A stretch of DNA of 64,000 nt, taken from positions 1 to 64,000 of the forward strand of contig CABUQW010000001.1 in assembly GCA_902493895.1 (NCBI GenBank), read 5' to 3'. This document shows positions 17,363 through 25,069 of the stretch, one piece after another. A model generated the notes under the pieces. That model had not been told where the DNA came from and did not search any database. It was given only the letters and a program-made list of their open reading frames with translations. Within the stretch, counting starts at the first letter, position 1. Every line of letters starts with the position of its first letter. The stretch is from an uncultured Collinsella sp. Lineage in GTDB: Bacteria > Actinomycetota > Coriobacteriia > Coriobacteriales > Coriobacteriaceae. Position numbers and translations under genes: made by a program.

Positions 17363-19366
17363 ATGTCGAAGCAAGCGGTCGCTGGAATCTTGGCGCATGT
17401 CGATGCCGGCAAGACCACGCTGGCCGAGGCCATGCTGTTTAACGCGGGCCGCATTCGCAAGCGCGGCCGCGTTGACGATGGCGACTCGCATCTGGATACG
17501 AACGAGATTGAGCGTGAGCGCGGTATCACGATCTTCTCGTCGCAGGCTGTGCTCGACCATGGTGACACCCACGTTATGCTCGTGGACGCTCCCGGCCATG
17601 TCGATTTTTCTGCCGAGGCGGAGCGCACGCTGCGTGCCCTGGACTACGCGATTCTGGTGGTAGGCGCCAACGATGGCGTACAGGGGCACACCGAAACCCT
17701 GTGGCGCCTGCTTGCGCGCTATGACATCCCGACGTTCATCTTTATCAACAAGATCGATTTGGAGAATCCCGGCCGCGATGTTTTGCTGGCACAACTTGGG
17801 CAACGTCTTTCTGAGGGGTGCCTGGATGCCAACGAACTGCTGGCGGGTGGCGCCGTTCAGGAGGACGCTGCTGCGTTGGACGAAGCGGCGCTCGAGGAGT
17901 TTCTTGAGGCGGGTGAGCTTTCCTCCGCGACGCTGTCGCGCATGGTTGCTGAGCGCAAGCTCTTTCCCTGCTTTGCCGGCTCGGCGCTCAGGGACCAAGG
18001 CGTGGACGAGCTGCTGGATGGCATATGTGCGCTGATGCGTGAACAGACATGGCTCCCGGAGTTTGCCGCGCGCGTCTATCGTGTCAGCCGCGGGGATCGC
18101 GGCGAGCGCTTGGCATGGGTTAAAGTGACCGGCGGCACGCTGCACGCAAAACAGATGATTGGTGGACGTTCCGGTGCCGAGGCATGGGAGCAGAAGGTCG
18201 ATCAGGTACGCATCTATAACGGCGAAAAGTATGAGCTTGCCCAAGAAGTTGCTGCTGGCGGTATTTGTGCCGTGACGGGTCTTGCGCACGTTCGCCCGGG
18301 GGACGCCCTGGGCGCGGAGCCCGCGGGCGATGCGCCTGTCATTGCGCCGGTCCTCACCTATACGGTGCTTCCGGGCGAACACGATGTCCATGCGGTGTTC
18401 AAAGCACTGACTGAGTTGGCGGACGAAGATCCCATGCTCGGCGTAAGCTGGAACACTCATCTTGAGCAGATTCATTTGCAGTTGATGGGCGCCGTGCAAC
18501 TCGAGGTCGTGCAGCGGGTGTTGACCGATCGCTTTGGCCTTTCGGTTGCGTTTGAGTCCGGCGGCATTCTCTATAAGGAGACTATTTCGCAGCCGGTCGA
18601 GGGCGTGGGCCACTTTGAGCCGCTGCGCCACTATGCCGAGGTGCATTTGCGCCTGGAGCCGTTGCCGGCGGGCTCGGGCGTGCAGTTTGGCACCGTAACC
18701 TCGACTGACGAGCTCGATCTTAACTGGCAGCGTTTGGCACTCACCAACGCCATGGAGCGCGATCACCTGGGCGTGCTGACCGGCTCGCCCATCACCGATG
18801 TGCGCATTACGCTCACGGGCGGCCGTGCGCATGCCAAACACACCGAGGGCGGCGATTTTCGCCAGGCCACGTACCGCGCGATTCGCCAGGGGCTCATGCA
18901 GGCGCGTGAGGCTGGCGCGGCGGTGCTGTTGGAGCCGTGGTACCACTTTGAGCTCGAGGTGCCGGGGGAGTGCGTGGGCCGGGCGCTCTCGGATGCCACG
19001 CGCATGGGTGCCGAGTACGAGCCACCGACGATGACGGGGGACCGGGCGAAGCTTGTGGGTCGCGTGCCGGCATCCGAGGTGCAGGACTATGCCCTGGAGG
19101 TAGCTGCCTACACGAGCGGTCGCGGGCATCTGTACCTGGAGTTCGCCGGCTATGCGGCTTGCCATGATGCCGAGCGCGTAATCGAGACGGCCGCCTATGA
19201 GCCCGAGGCCGATCTGCCCAACACGCCCGACTCGGTCTTTTGCTCTCACGGCGCTGGTTACACGGTCAAATGGTACGACGTACCCGCCGCGGCGCACGTA
19301 AAGATCGATCCCGCCACCTTCCGCCCCTGGCGAGCAGCAGACGCCGAGTTTTTCGGCCACATGTGA
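17363..19366 (+). CDS. TetM-like translation factor GTPase (ribosomal protection family)
   Basis: 667 residues, a translational GTPase of the EF-G/TetM lineage. GTPase motifs are AHVDAGKTT (G1), RERGITIFSS (G2), DAPGHVDF (G3) and NKIDLE (G4). Later EF-G-like domains II to V follow, ending in PDSVFCSHGAGYTVKWYDVP, which differs from the tail of true Tet(M). This Clostridia/Actinobacteria branch is often annotated as tetracycline resistance, but the C-terminal loops that dislodge the drug are not clearly conserved, so a house-keeping or stress role is as likely. ATG 17363 follows AAGAGGAG. The 250-base leader contains GC-rich hairpins. Confidence 0.85.
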   Translation: MSKQAVAGILAHVDAGKTTLAEAMLFNAGRIRKRGRVDDGDSHLDTNEIERERGITIFSSQAVLDHGDTHVMLVDAPGHVDFSAEAERTLRALDYAILVVGANDGVQGHTETLWRLLARYDIPTFIFINKIDLENPGRDVLLAQLGQRLSEGCLDANELLAGGAVQEDAAALDEAALEEFLEAGELSSATLSRMVAERKLFPCFAGSALRDQGVDELLDGICALMREQTWLPEFAARVYRVSRGDRGERLAWVKVTGGTLHAKQMIGGRSGAEAWEQKVDQVRIYNGEKYELAQEVAAGGICAVTGLAHVRPGDALGAEPAGDAPVIAPVLTYTVLPGEHDVHAVFKALTELADEDPMLGVSWNTHLEQIHLQLMGAVQLEVVQRVLTDRFGLSVAFESGGILYKETISQPVEGVGHFEPLRHYAEVHLRLEPLPAGSGVQFGTVTSTDELDLNWQRLALTNAMERDHLGVLTGSPITDVRITLTGGRAHAKHTEGGDFRQATYRAIRQGLMQAREAGAAVLLEPWYHFELEVPGECVGRALSDATRMGAEYEPPTMTGDRAKLVGRVPASEVQDYALEVAAYTSGRGHLYLEFAGYAACHDAERVIETAAYEPEADLPNTPDSVFCSHGAGYTVKWYDVPAAAHVKIDPATFRPWRAADAEFFGHM

Positions 19367-19388
19367 CAGAGGGGCAGCCCCTTTGTCA
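19364..19388. repeat. REP-like palindrome over the TetM-like stop codon
   Basis: Arms TGACAGAGGGG (19364-19374) and CCCCTTTGTCA (19378-19388), one mismatch. The TGA stop of the upstream gene forms its first three bases. Same family as 23086-23120 and 24343-24377. Confidence 0.75.
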
Positions 19389-19394
19389 GATTCA

Positions 19395-19426
19395 GTTGGT
19401 ATAACTCGGTACAAGTTGGTATAACT
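19395..19426 (+). promoter_or_regulatory. Two direct GTTGGTATAACT repeats upstream of an AAA ATPase gene
   Basis: Identical 12-base units at 19395-19406 and 19415-19426 repeat with a 20-base period, i.e. about two helical turns, 33 bases before the ATPase start. Each contains a TATAAC -10-like hexamer. This could be a promoter overlapped by regulator sites. The site is seen; the function is inferred. Confidence 0.55.
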
Positions 19427-19459
19427 ATTACCAGGGTTTGCCAATCCGAGGAGGCCGAC

Positions 19460-20578
19460 ATGAACCCGAATCCCTTTAAGCCAACGGCAGGCAAGCGGCC
19501 TCCGATACTCATCGGTCGTGAGTCGGTCATCGAAGATTTCGAGGAAGGGCTCGATAACGGCGCCGGGGCGCCGGGCAGGCTCATGCTCATTACGGGAAAC
19601 CGCGGCTGTGGCAAAACGGTTCTCTTGCGGGAACTGCAGCGTTTAGCTAGCGAGCGCGGATGGGCGGTTGTCTCCGATTCCGCTTCGCTTGGGCTGTGCG
19701 GCCGCCTAGCCGATGCGCTTCGCTCGAATAAACCCGTTGTGGCGTCAATGGAGTTCGGTCCGTCGTTTGACCGGATGTCGGTCGAGGCGGCGCGGGCAAA
19801 GGGCGAAACGTTGCAAGGGCTGGTCAACGAGCGCCTCAAGAAGCTCGGTCCAGGCAAGGGCATACTGTTTGCGATCGATGAGGCACAATCGGCGTCTATC
19901 GAGGAGCTGGCGGCTCTTGCCGTTCTCTATCAGCAGGTGCTGGGAGATCAGGATGCCACAGGCCTGTCCGATAGCGAACAGCGCGGCCTTGCGCTGGTGT
20001 TCGCCGGCTTACCCAGTATGGTTGACGATCTGCTCGAAGAGCCGAGCGTGACGTTTTTGCGGCGTGCCCAGCAGCGTACGTTGGGGGCGATCTCTTTGCC
20101 CAAGGTACGCGATTCGTATATCCAGACGGTCAAAGACGCTGGTCTTTACGTTGACGCGGAGACGGCGGACCTTGCGGCGCGCAAGAGCATGGGGCATCCC
20201 TACATGGTTCAGCTGGTGGGATATTACATGTGGCGGTCTGCTGTCCGGCGTGGCTCGCAGGTCATCGAAAGGCGCGATGTCGAGGATGGCCATGCGGATG
20301 CCGTCTCCGAGTTCTATGAAGCGGTTGACGCGCCCCTGTATTACGGGCTGCGCAGTCCACAGCGCCTTTTTATCGAGGCCATGGTGGTTGACGAGGGCAA
20401 GCCGACGCGCATGGCGGATATCATTGAGCGCTGCGATCGTACCCAGAGCTGGGCGAGTAAATATCGCGCAAGCCTGATTCGCGAGCGCGTCATCGAGGCT
20501 GCCGGATACGGTCTCGTCCGGTTTACCGTGCCCATGCTGGGCGCGTACATTCGCGATCGAGTTTTATGGCATGAGTAG
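19460..20578 (+). CDS. AAA/STAND-like ATPase with C-terminal winged helix
   Basis: 372 residues. Walker A is GNRGCGKTVLL (~residues 48-58) and Walker B is ILFAIDEAQ. A sensor-like segment LVFAGLP and the block SVTFLRRAQQRTLGAI follow. The C-terminal ~90 residues resemble a winged helix (RMADIIERCDRTQSWASKYRASLIRERV). This is the Orc1/Cdc6-like 'archaeal ATPase' type of unknown role. A paralogue with matching blocks lies at 23125-24225. The stop overlaps the next gene's start by eight bases, implying translational coupling to the UvrA2-like protein. GGAGG precedes the ATG. Confidence 0.8.
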   Translation: MNPNPFKPTAGKRPPILIGRESVIEDFEEGLDNGAGAPGRLMLITGNRGCGKTVLLRELQRLASERGWAVVSDSASLGLCGRLADALRSNKPVVASMEFGPSFDRMSVEAARAKGETLQGLVNERLKKLGPGKGILFAIDEAQSASIEELAALAVLYQQVLGDQDATGLSDSEQRGLALVFAGLPSMVDDLLEEPSVTFLRRAQQRTLGAISLPKVRDSYIQTVKDAGLYVDAETADLAARKSMGHPYMVQLVGYYMWRSAVRRGSQVIERRDVEDGHADAVSEFYEAVDAPLYYGLRSPQRLFIEAMVVDEGKPTRMADIIERCDRTQSWASKYRASLIRERVIEAAGYGLVRFTVPMLGAYIRDRVLWHE

Positions 20579-23084
20579 GGTGATAAAGGTGACGGAACAG
20601 AAGATGAGCCCGCAGGCTATCGAGGTGCGTGGCGCGCGCGTTCATAACCTTAAAGACATCGATATCGATATTCCGCTGGGAAAGCTTGTGGGCATTGCCG
20701 GCGTGTCGGGTTCGGGCAAGAGTTCGCTGGCGCTGGGGGTTCTTTATGCCGAGGGCTCGCGTCGCTACTTGGAAGCACTCAGCACCTATACTCGCCGTCG
20801 CCTAACACAGGCCGAACACGCCCAGGTGGACGAGGTACTGCACGTGCCGGCGGCGCTCGCGCTACACCAGCGTCCGAGCGTGCCGGGCGTGCGTTCCACT
20901 TTTGGCACCATGACCGAGCTCAACAATAGCCTGCGTCTGCTCTTTAGCCGCTGCGCCCATCACGTGTGCCCGCATTGCGGGGCGCGTGTGGAGCCGAGCC
21001 TTAACGTGGCTGCGGGCCTGTCGCTCACGTGCCCCGCATGCGGTCGCGAGTTCTACGCGCCGGGTGCCGAGGACCTTGCCTTTAACAGCGGCGGCGCGTG
21101 CTCTACCTGCGGCGGCACTGGTGTCATGCGCGAGGTGGACGAGGCGAGCTTGGTGCCCGACGAGTCAAAGACTATCAACGAAGGCGCGGTGCTTCCCTGG
21201 GGCACGCTCATGTGGGATCTGATGAAGCAGGTGGCAGGCGAGATGGGCGTACGCACCGACGTGCCGTTTAACCAGCTCACGCCTCAAGAGCGCGACATCG
21301 TGTTTCATGGTCCGGCGGTTAAGAAGCACATTCTCTACGTTCCCAAAAACGGCGAGGGCGCCACGCCGCTCGATTTCACCTATTACAACGCCGTCTATAC
21401 CGTCGAGAATGCGCTCGCCAAGGTCAAGGACGATAAGGGCTTAAAACGCGTCGCGCGCTTTTTGCGCGAGGGAGCATGCCGCGATTGCGGCGGCACGCGT
21501 CTCTCCGAGGCTGCGCGCCAGCCCCAGGTGCGTGGTATCAATCTGGCGCAGGCCGCGGCCATGACGCTGGGCGAGGCGATTGAGTGGGTGCGCGGGGTGC
21601 CCGCATCCTTGCCGCCCGAGATGCAGCCCATGGCGACGGATATCTGCGATTCGTTTTTGGGCGCGGCCCGTCGTCTGGTCGATCTGGGCCTCGATTACCT
21701 CTCGCTCGACCGCGCCGGTGCCACGCTCTCCACGGGTGAGCGCCAGCGCGTGCAGCTTGCTCGCGTGGTGCGCAATCGATCGACAGGCGTGCTTTATGTG
21801 CTGGACGAGCCTTCGATTGGCTTGCATCCTGCCAATGTCGACGGCCTGGTGGGCGTGATGCGCGATCTGGTGGATGACGGCAACACCGTGGTTGTTGTCG
21901 ACCACGATACGCGCGTACTGGCGGAAGCCGACTATCTGGTTGAGATGGGTCCCGTTGCTGGAGCAGGCGGCGGCAATGTGATTGCTGCGGGCACGGTAGA
22001 CGAGGTCGAGCAATCGCGGGGCAGCCGCATCGCTCCGTTTTTGCGCGCAGAGCCCAAGCGCTTGCGTCCGCAGGTGACTGACGACGACATGTTCGATCAG
22101 GGCCATATCCGCATGGCAACCGAGGCCATCCATACCGTCAAACCGCTCGAAGTCGATATCCCGCGCGGCCGCCTTGTCGCGGTAACGGGCGTTTCGGGTT
22201 CGGGCAAGACGACACTGGTGCTCGAGACGCTCATCCCGGCACTCAAGGCGCAGGCAGCTGGCGAGCGCCTGCCGGGGCACATGCGTTGGGTCGATGCCGA
22301 GGGTATTGCCCGCGCAAACCTGATTGACGCTACGCCCATCGGCGCCAACGTGCGCTCGACGGTCGCAACCTATGCCGACATCCATGATGAGCTGCGCCGC
22401 GCCTTCGCCCGTACGCCCGAGGCCAAGGCAGCCGGCTACAAGGCGGGCGCCTTTAGCTACAACACCGGCGCCTTGCGCTGCCCTACGTGTGACGGCACGG
22501 GCTCGATATCGCTCGACGTGCAGTTTTTGCCCGACGTCGAGATCGTCTGCCCAGCATGCCGTGGTTCGCGCTACGCCGAGGCCGCCTCGCATATCCATCG
22601 CGAGGGTAAGGACGGGAGCTTGCTGACGTTGCCGCAGCTCATGGACATGAGTGTGGACGAGGCCATCGACGCCACACTGGGACTCAAGAAGGTTCAGGCG
22701 CGCTTGCAGACCTTGCACGACTTGGGCTTGGGCTATCTCACGCTCGGTGAGCCCACGCCGGCGCTTTCGGGCGGCGAGGCACAGCGCCTTAAGCTCGCGA
22801 GCGAGATGGGCCGCGTGCAGGATGATGCCGTATTCGTGTTCGACGAACCCACGATTGGCCTGCATCCGCTCGATGTTCAGGTGTTGCTGAGTGTGTTTGA
22901 CGGCCTCGTTGCCAAGGGCGCCACGGTTATCGTGATCGAACACGATCTCGACCTTATCCGTAACGCCGATTACGTGATCGACATGGGCCCGGGCGGTGGC
23001 GACGCGGGCGGGCAAATCGTCTGCGCCGGTACGCCGGGCGACATCGTGGCCTGCTCCGCAAGCATCACCGGCCGCTACCTATAG
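20571..23084 (+). CDS. UvrA2-like excinuclease ABC subunit A paralogue
   Basis: 837 residues from ATG 20571 (alternative ATG 20604). Two ABC ATPase cassettes: Walker A GVSGSGKSSLA and GVSGSGKTTLV; signatures LSTGERQRVQLARV and LSGGEAQRLKLA; Walker B LYVLDEPSIGLHP and VFVFDEPTIGLHP. Zinc modules are CPHC...CPAC, CSTCGGTG, CRDCGGT and CPTCDGTG...CPACRG. Full-length UvrA is ~950 residues; here the region after the first CPHC is only ~20 residues long where the UvrB-binding domain should be. That absence is the UvrA2 hallmark, so a role in DNA damage or drug tolerance without UvrB is likely. The first signature has T for G. Confidence 0.88.
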   Translation: MSRVIKVTEQKMSPQAIEVRGARVHNLKDIDIDIPLGKLVGIAGVSGSGKSSLALGVLYAEGSRRYLEALSTYTRRRLTQAEHAQVDEVLHVPAALALHQRPSVPGVRSTFGTMTELNNSLRLLFSRCAHHVCPHCGARVEPSLNVAAGLSLTCPACGREFYAPGAEDLAFNSGGACSTCGGTGVMREVDEASLVPDESKTINEGAVLPWGTLMWDLMKQVAGEMGVRTDVPFNQLTPQERDIVFHGPAVKKHILYVPKNGEGATPLDFTYYNAVYTVENALAKVKDDKGLKRVARFLREGACRDCGGTRLSEAARQPQVRGINLAQAAAMTLGEAIEWVRGVPASLPPEMQPMATDICDSFLGAARRLVDLGLDYLSLDRAGATLSTGERQRVQLARVVRNRSTGVLYVLDEPSIGLHPANVDGLVGVMRDLVDDGNTVVVVDHDTRVLAEADYLVEMGPVAGAGGGNVIAAGTVDEVEQSRGSRIAPFLRAEPKRLRPQVTDDDMFDQGHIRMATEAIHTVKPLEVDIPRGRLVAVTGVSGSGKTTLVLETLIPALKAQAAGERLPGHMRWVDAEGIARANLIDATPIGANVRSTVATYADIHDELRRAFARTPEAKAAGYKAGAFSYNTGALRCPTCDGTGSISLDVQFLPDVEIVCPACRGSRYAEAASHIHREGKDGSLLTLPQLMDMSVDEAIDATLGLKKVQARLQTLHDLGLGYLTLGEPTPALSGGEAQRLKLASEMGRVQDDAVFVFDEPTIGLHPLDVQVLLSVFDGLVAKGATVIVIEHDLDLIRNADYVIDMGPGGGDAGGQIVCAGTPGDIVACSASITGRYL

Positions 23085-23085
23085 A

Positions 23086-23120
23086 CAATGAGGCAAAGGG
23101 ACAGCCCCTTTGCCTCATTG
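23086..23120. repeat. REP-like palindrome just after the UvrA2-like stop
   Basis: Perfect 15-base arms 23086-23100 (CAATGAGGCAAAGGG) and 23106-23120 with five loop bases ACAGC, two bases after the uvrA2 stop and five before the convergent ATPase stop. Shares the AAAGGGACAG core with other copies. Confidence 0.8.
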
Positions 23121-23124
23121 ATGC

Positions 23125-24225
23125 CTATTTCACGCATTGAGCCGCGAGATAGTCGCGGAAGAATGGCAATTCAAATGCGACGAGCCCTCGTCCTCGTTCC
23201 CCGATGATGCCGGCATCTATCATTCGGCGTCGGTAGCGGGAGACCTGCTGCGGCGAACGCTTAAGGCGCTCGACAAGGTCGGCGGTGGTGGACTCTTCCT
23301 CGTCATCGAGCATGGCGATGAGGAATCGCTTGTCCTCTGCAGTGAGTTCCCGATAGGTTGCCGCGAGGATTCGGTCGTCCATCTCGTCGCGCGCGATTTT
23401 GATTCCCAGGTCAAAGTCGCGTGACGAGATTTCCTTCGAATCGCTTGTGAGATCCCAGGCACGGTAGCCTACGAGTTGCAATAGGAAGGGAAAACCAGAG
23501 ATCGAGCGAACGGCTCTATCGATTCCCTCAGCATCTGCCAGGCGATCGTTTTCCTGGATTGTGCGAATCAAGGCCTCGCGTACGTCATAGTCGGCAATGC
23601 GACCCAGATGATATTGTTGGGCGCGGCGAAGGAACGAGACCGTCTTGTGGTTCAGCAACGTCGAGACGTTGTTGGGAAGTCCCGCCATGAGCAGGGCGAC
23701 GCGTTTCCCATCGGTCACAAAGTGCTGATACGTCGCTGCGAGCTGAATCATTTCGTCGAGTGTCGGGTCCACCTCGTCAACCGTGACGAGCAGACCGGTG
23801 CCTGCCTCGTTGAGCTGGTCGATGATGTCGCTCATGCGATAACGCCAGGTTGAGGCATCGTGAACGCGATTGACCTCGATGCTGCCGAGCGGTGCAATTC
23901 CGAGACCGGTGACTTCGAAGTTCTTAGACGGGTCGATAAGATGGCCGGCGGCGCGTTTCGCCCCGAACTCGATTTCCTCAAGCATTCCCGGGAGCGCGGT
24001 CGTCTTTACGGCTATCCAGCCGTGGGATTCCGCCCTTGTCGCGAGCGACGACATGAGAGCAGTTTTACCGGTTCCACGCGCGCCTGAGAAGATCGAGGTC
24101 AATTCTGGGCGCCTGCGCTGGCTCAAGAAGGCACGGTCCAAATCCCGAATAATCTGTTGTCTGCCAGCGAGATGGGCAGGAACCTCACCAAAACTGGGGG
24201 TAAACGGGTTCTCGAGATATTTCAC
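23125..24225 (-). CDS. AAA/STAND-like ATPase with C-terminal winged helix (paralogue)
   Basis: 366 residues from GTG 24225 (GGAGAG at five bases). Walker A is GARGTGKTALM and Walker B LLVTVDEVD. The matching blocks to the 19460 protein are ALLMAGLPNNVSTLL, TVSFLRRAQQYHLGRI and GFPFLLQLVGYRAW. The C-terminal winged-helix-like part contains TTADLVERLKRSPQQVSRYRRRMIDAGII, a good HTH. It may be a DNA-binding ATPase or switch. It is convergent with the UvrA2-like gene. The 75-base upstream stretch is AT-rich with TTAACT/AGTTAA arms (24250-24273), perhaps its own operator. Confidence 0.8.
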   Translation of the reverse strand: MKYLENPFTPSFGEVPAHLAGRQQIIRDLDRAFLSQRRRPELTSIFSGARGTGKTALMSSLATRAESHGWIAVKTTALPGMLEEIEFGAKRAAGHLIDPSKNFEVTGLGIAPLGSIEVNRVHDASTWRYRMSDIIDQLNEAGTGLLVTVDEVDPTLDEMIQLAATYQHFVTDGKRVALLMAGLPNNVSTLLNHKTVSFLRRAQQYHLGRIADYDVREALIRTIQENDRLADAEGIDRAVRSISGFPFLLQLVGYRAWDLTSDSKEISSRDFDLGIKIARDEMDDRILAATYRELTAEDKRFLIAMLDDEEESTTADLVERLKRSPQQVSRYRRRMIDAGIIGERGRGLVAFELPFFRDYLAAQCVK

Positions 24226-24342
24226 AAGGCTCTCCTTTCACACCGCCGTTTAACTTCATTTTACTTTAGTTAATTCTGATTAAAAGTGAGGGCTCTTTAT
24301 CTAGAGCATCAATTAGGCGTGTGTGCCATCGGCGTGGCGCTT

Positions 24343-24377
24343 GAATGTGACAAAGGGACGGTCCCTTTGTCACATTC
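24343..24377. repeat. REP-like palindrome over the trmL stop codon
   Basis: Perfect 17-base arms 24343-24359 and 24361-24377 around a single centre base; the arms contain GTGACAAAGGGAC. The last codons and TGA stop of trmL (24370-24372) lie inside it. Confidence 0.85.
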
Positions 24378-24969
24378 CCGGAAAGCCTGTTTGGCGCAGG
24401 GCTTCGTAGAGGACGATGGCGGCGCTGTTGGAGAGGTTGAGTGCGCTGATGCGGTAGTCGTCCGGGTTGACGAAGTTGCCGCAGATATCCTGTTGAAGGA
24501 TGGTCTCGTGGCTGTCCTCGGTATGCCCGAGCGATTCCTCGTGAGCTTCCCAAGCCTCGGCGTTATCGAGTGAGTCGCAATCGCGCAGCATGGGGATGCG
24601 CTCGCAACGCTCGGGCGCCGCGGCAAGCAGTGGCTCGGGAATGCCCGAGCTCTCGCTGCCAAAGACCAAAAAGTCGCCGTCGCGGTAGGTGCTTTGCGCA
24701 TAGGTACGGCGCGCCTTTTTGGTCAGCAGATGCAGGCGGGCATCGGCGGGGGAGAGACCGTTGCGCGCAAGAAAATCCTCCCAGCCGGCATAGGTCGTCA
24801 CATCCAAGTTTTGCCAGTAGCCCAGGCCGGCGCGACGTACCGTTTTGTCGTCGAGCGAAAACCCCAGCGGCTCAACCAGATGCAGACGGGCGCCGGTGAC
24901 CACGCAGGTGCGGCCGATATTGCCCGTATTGGCCGGAATCTCGGGCGCATACAGCACAATGTTGAACAT
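24370..24969 (-). CDS. trmL: tRNA (cytidine(34)-2'-O)-methyltransferase
   Basis: 199 residues, SPOUT-class. TrmL 2'-O-methylates the wobble nucleotide of tRNA-Leu isoacceptors. It has the TrmL opening FNIVLYAPEIPANTGNIGRT, a middle LVFGSESSGIPEPLL (motif 2), and the knot-forming end ISALNLSNSAAIVLYEAL (motif 3). ATG 24969 follows AAGGAGATTC; the longer frame from 25017 is not supported. The C-terminus after QTGFPGM is encoded by the REP-like palindrome, so the final two residues were probably supplied by the element. Confidence 0.92.
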   Translation of the reverse strand: MFNIVLYAPEIPANTGNIGRTCVVTGARLHLVEPLGFSLDDKTVRRAGLGYWQNLDVTTYAGWEDFLARNGLSPADARLHLLTKKARRTYAQSTYRDGDFLVFGSESSGIPEPLLAAAPERCERIPMLRDCDSLDNAEAWEAHEESLGHTEDSHETILQQDICGNFVNPDDYRISALNLSNSAAIVLYEALRQTGFPGM

Positions 24970-24992
24970 GAATCTCCTTGGCTCAGAACGAA

Positions 24993-25031
24993 AAACCACC
25001 ACGAAGGGGACAGGCACCTTCGTGGTGGTTT
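24993..25031. repeat. REP-like palindrome, GGGGACAGG core
   Basis: Arms AAACCACCACGAAGG (24993-25007) and CCTTCGTGGTGGTTT (25017-25031) are perfect 15-base complements with loop GGACAGGCA. It lies between trmL and the CobW gene on the minus strand and could end the CobW transcript. Confidence 0.75.
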
Positions 25032-25069
25032 GGCGGTTACGTGGGCGGAAAATGCCCGCTTGGATAAAC

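Noticed and set aside
17162..19444. 760-residue minus-strand ORF opposite the TetM-like gene
   Set aside because: It is entirely antisense to a gene with clear GTPase motifs and arises from high-GC codon bias; it has no RBS or family similarity.
21441..23015. 524-residue minus-strand ORF inside the UvrA2-like gene
   Set aside because: Antisense shadow of the ABC ATPase coding sequence, with basic/Ala-rich low-information composition.
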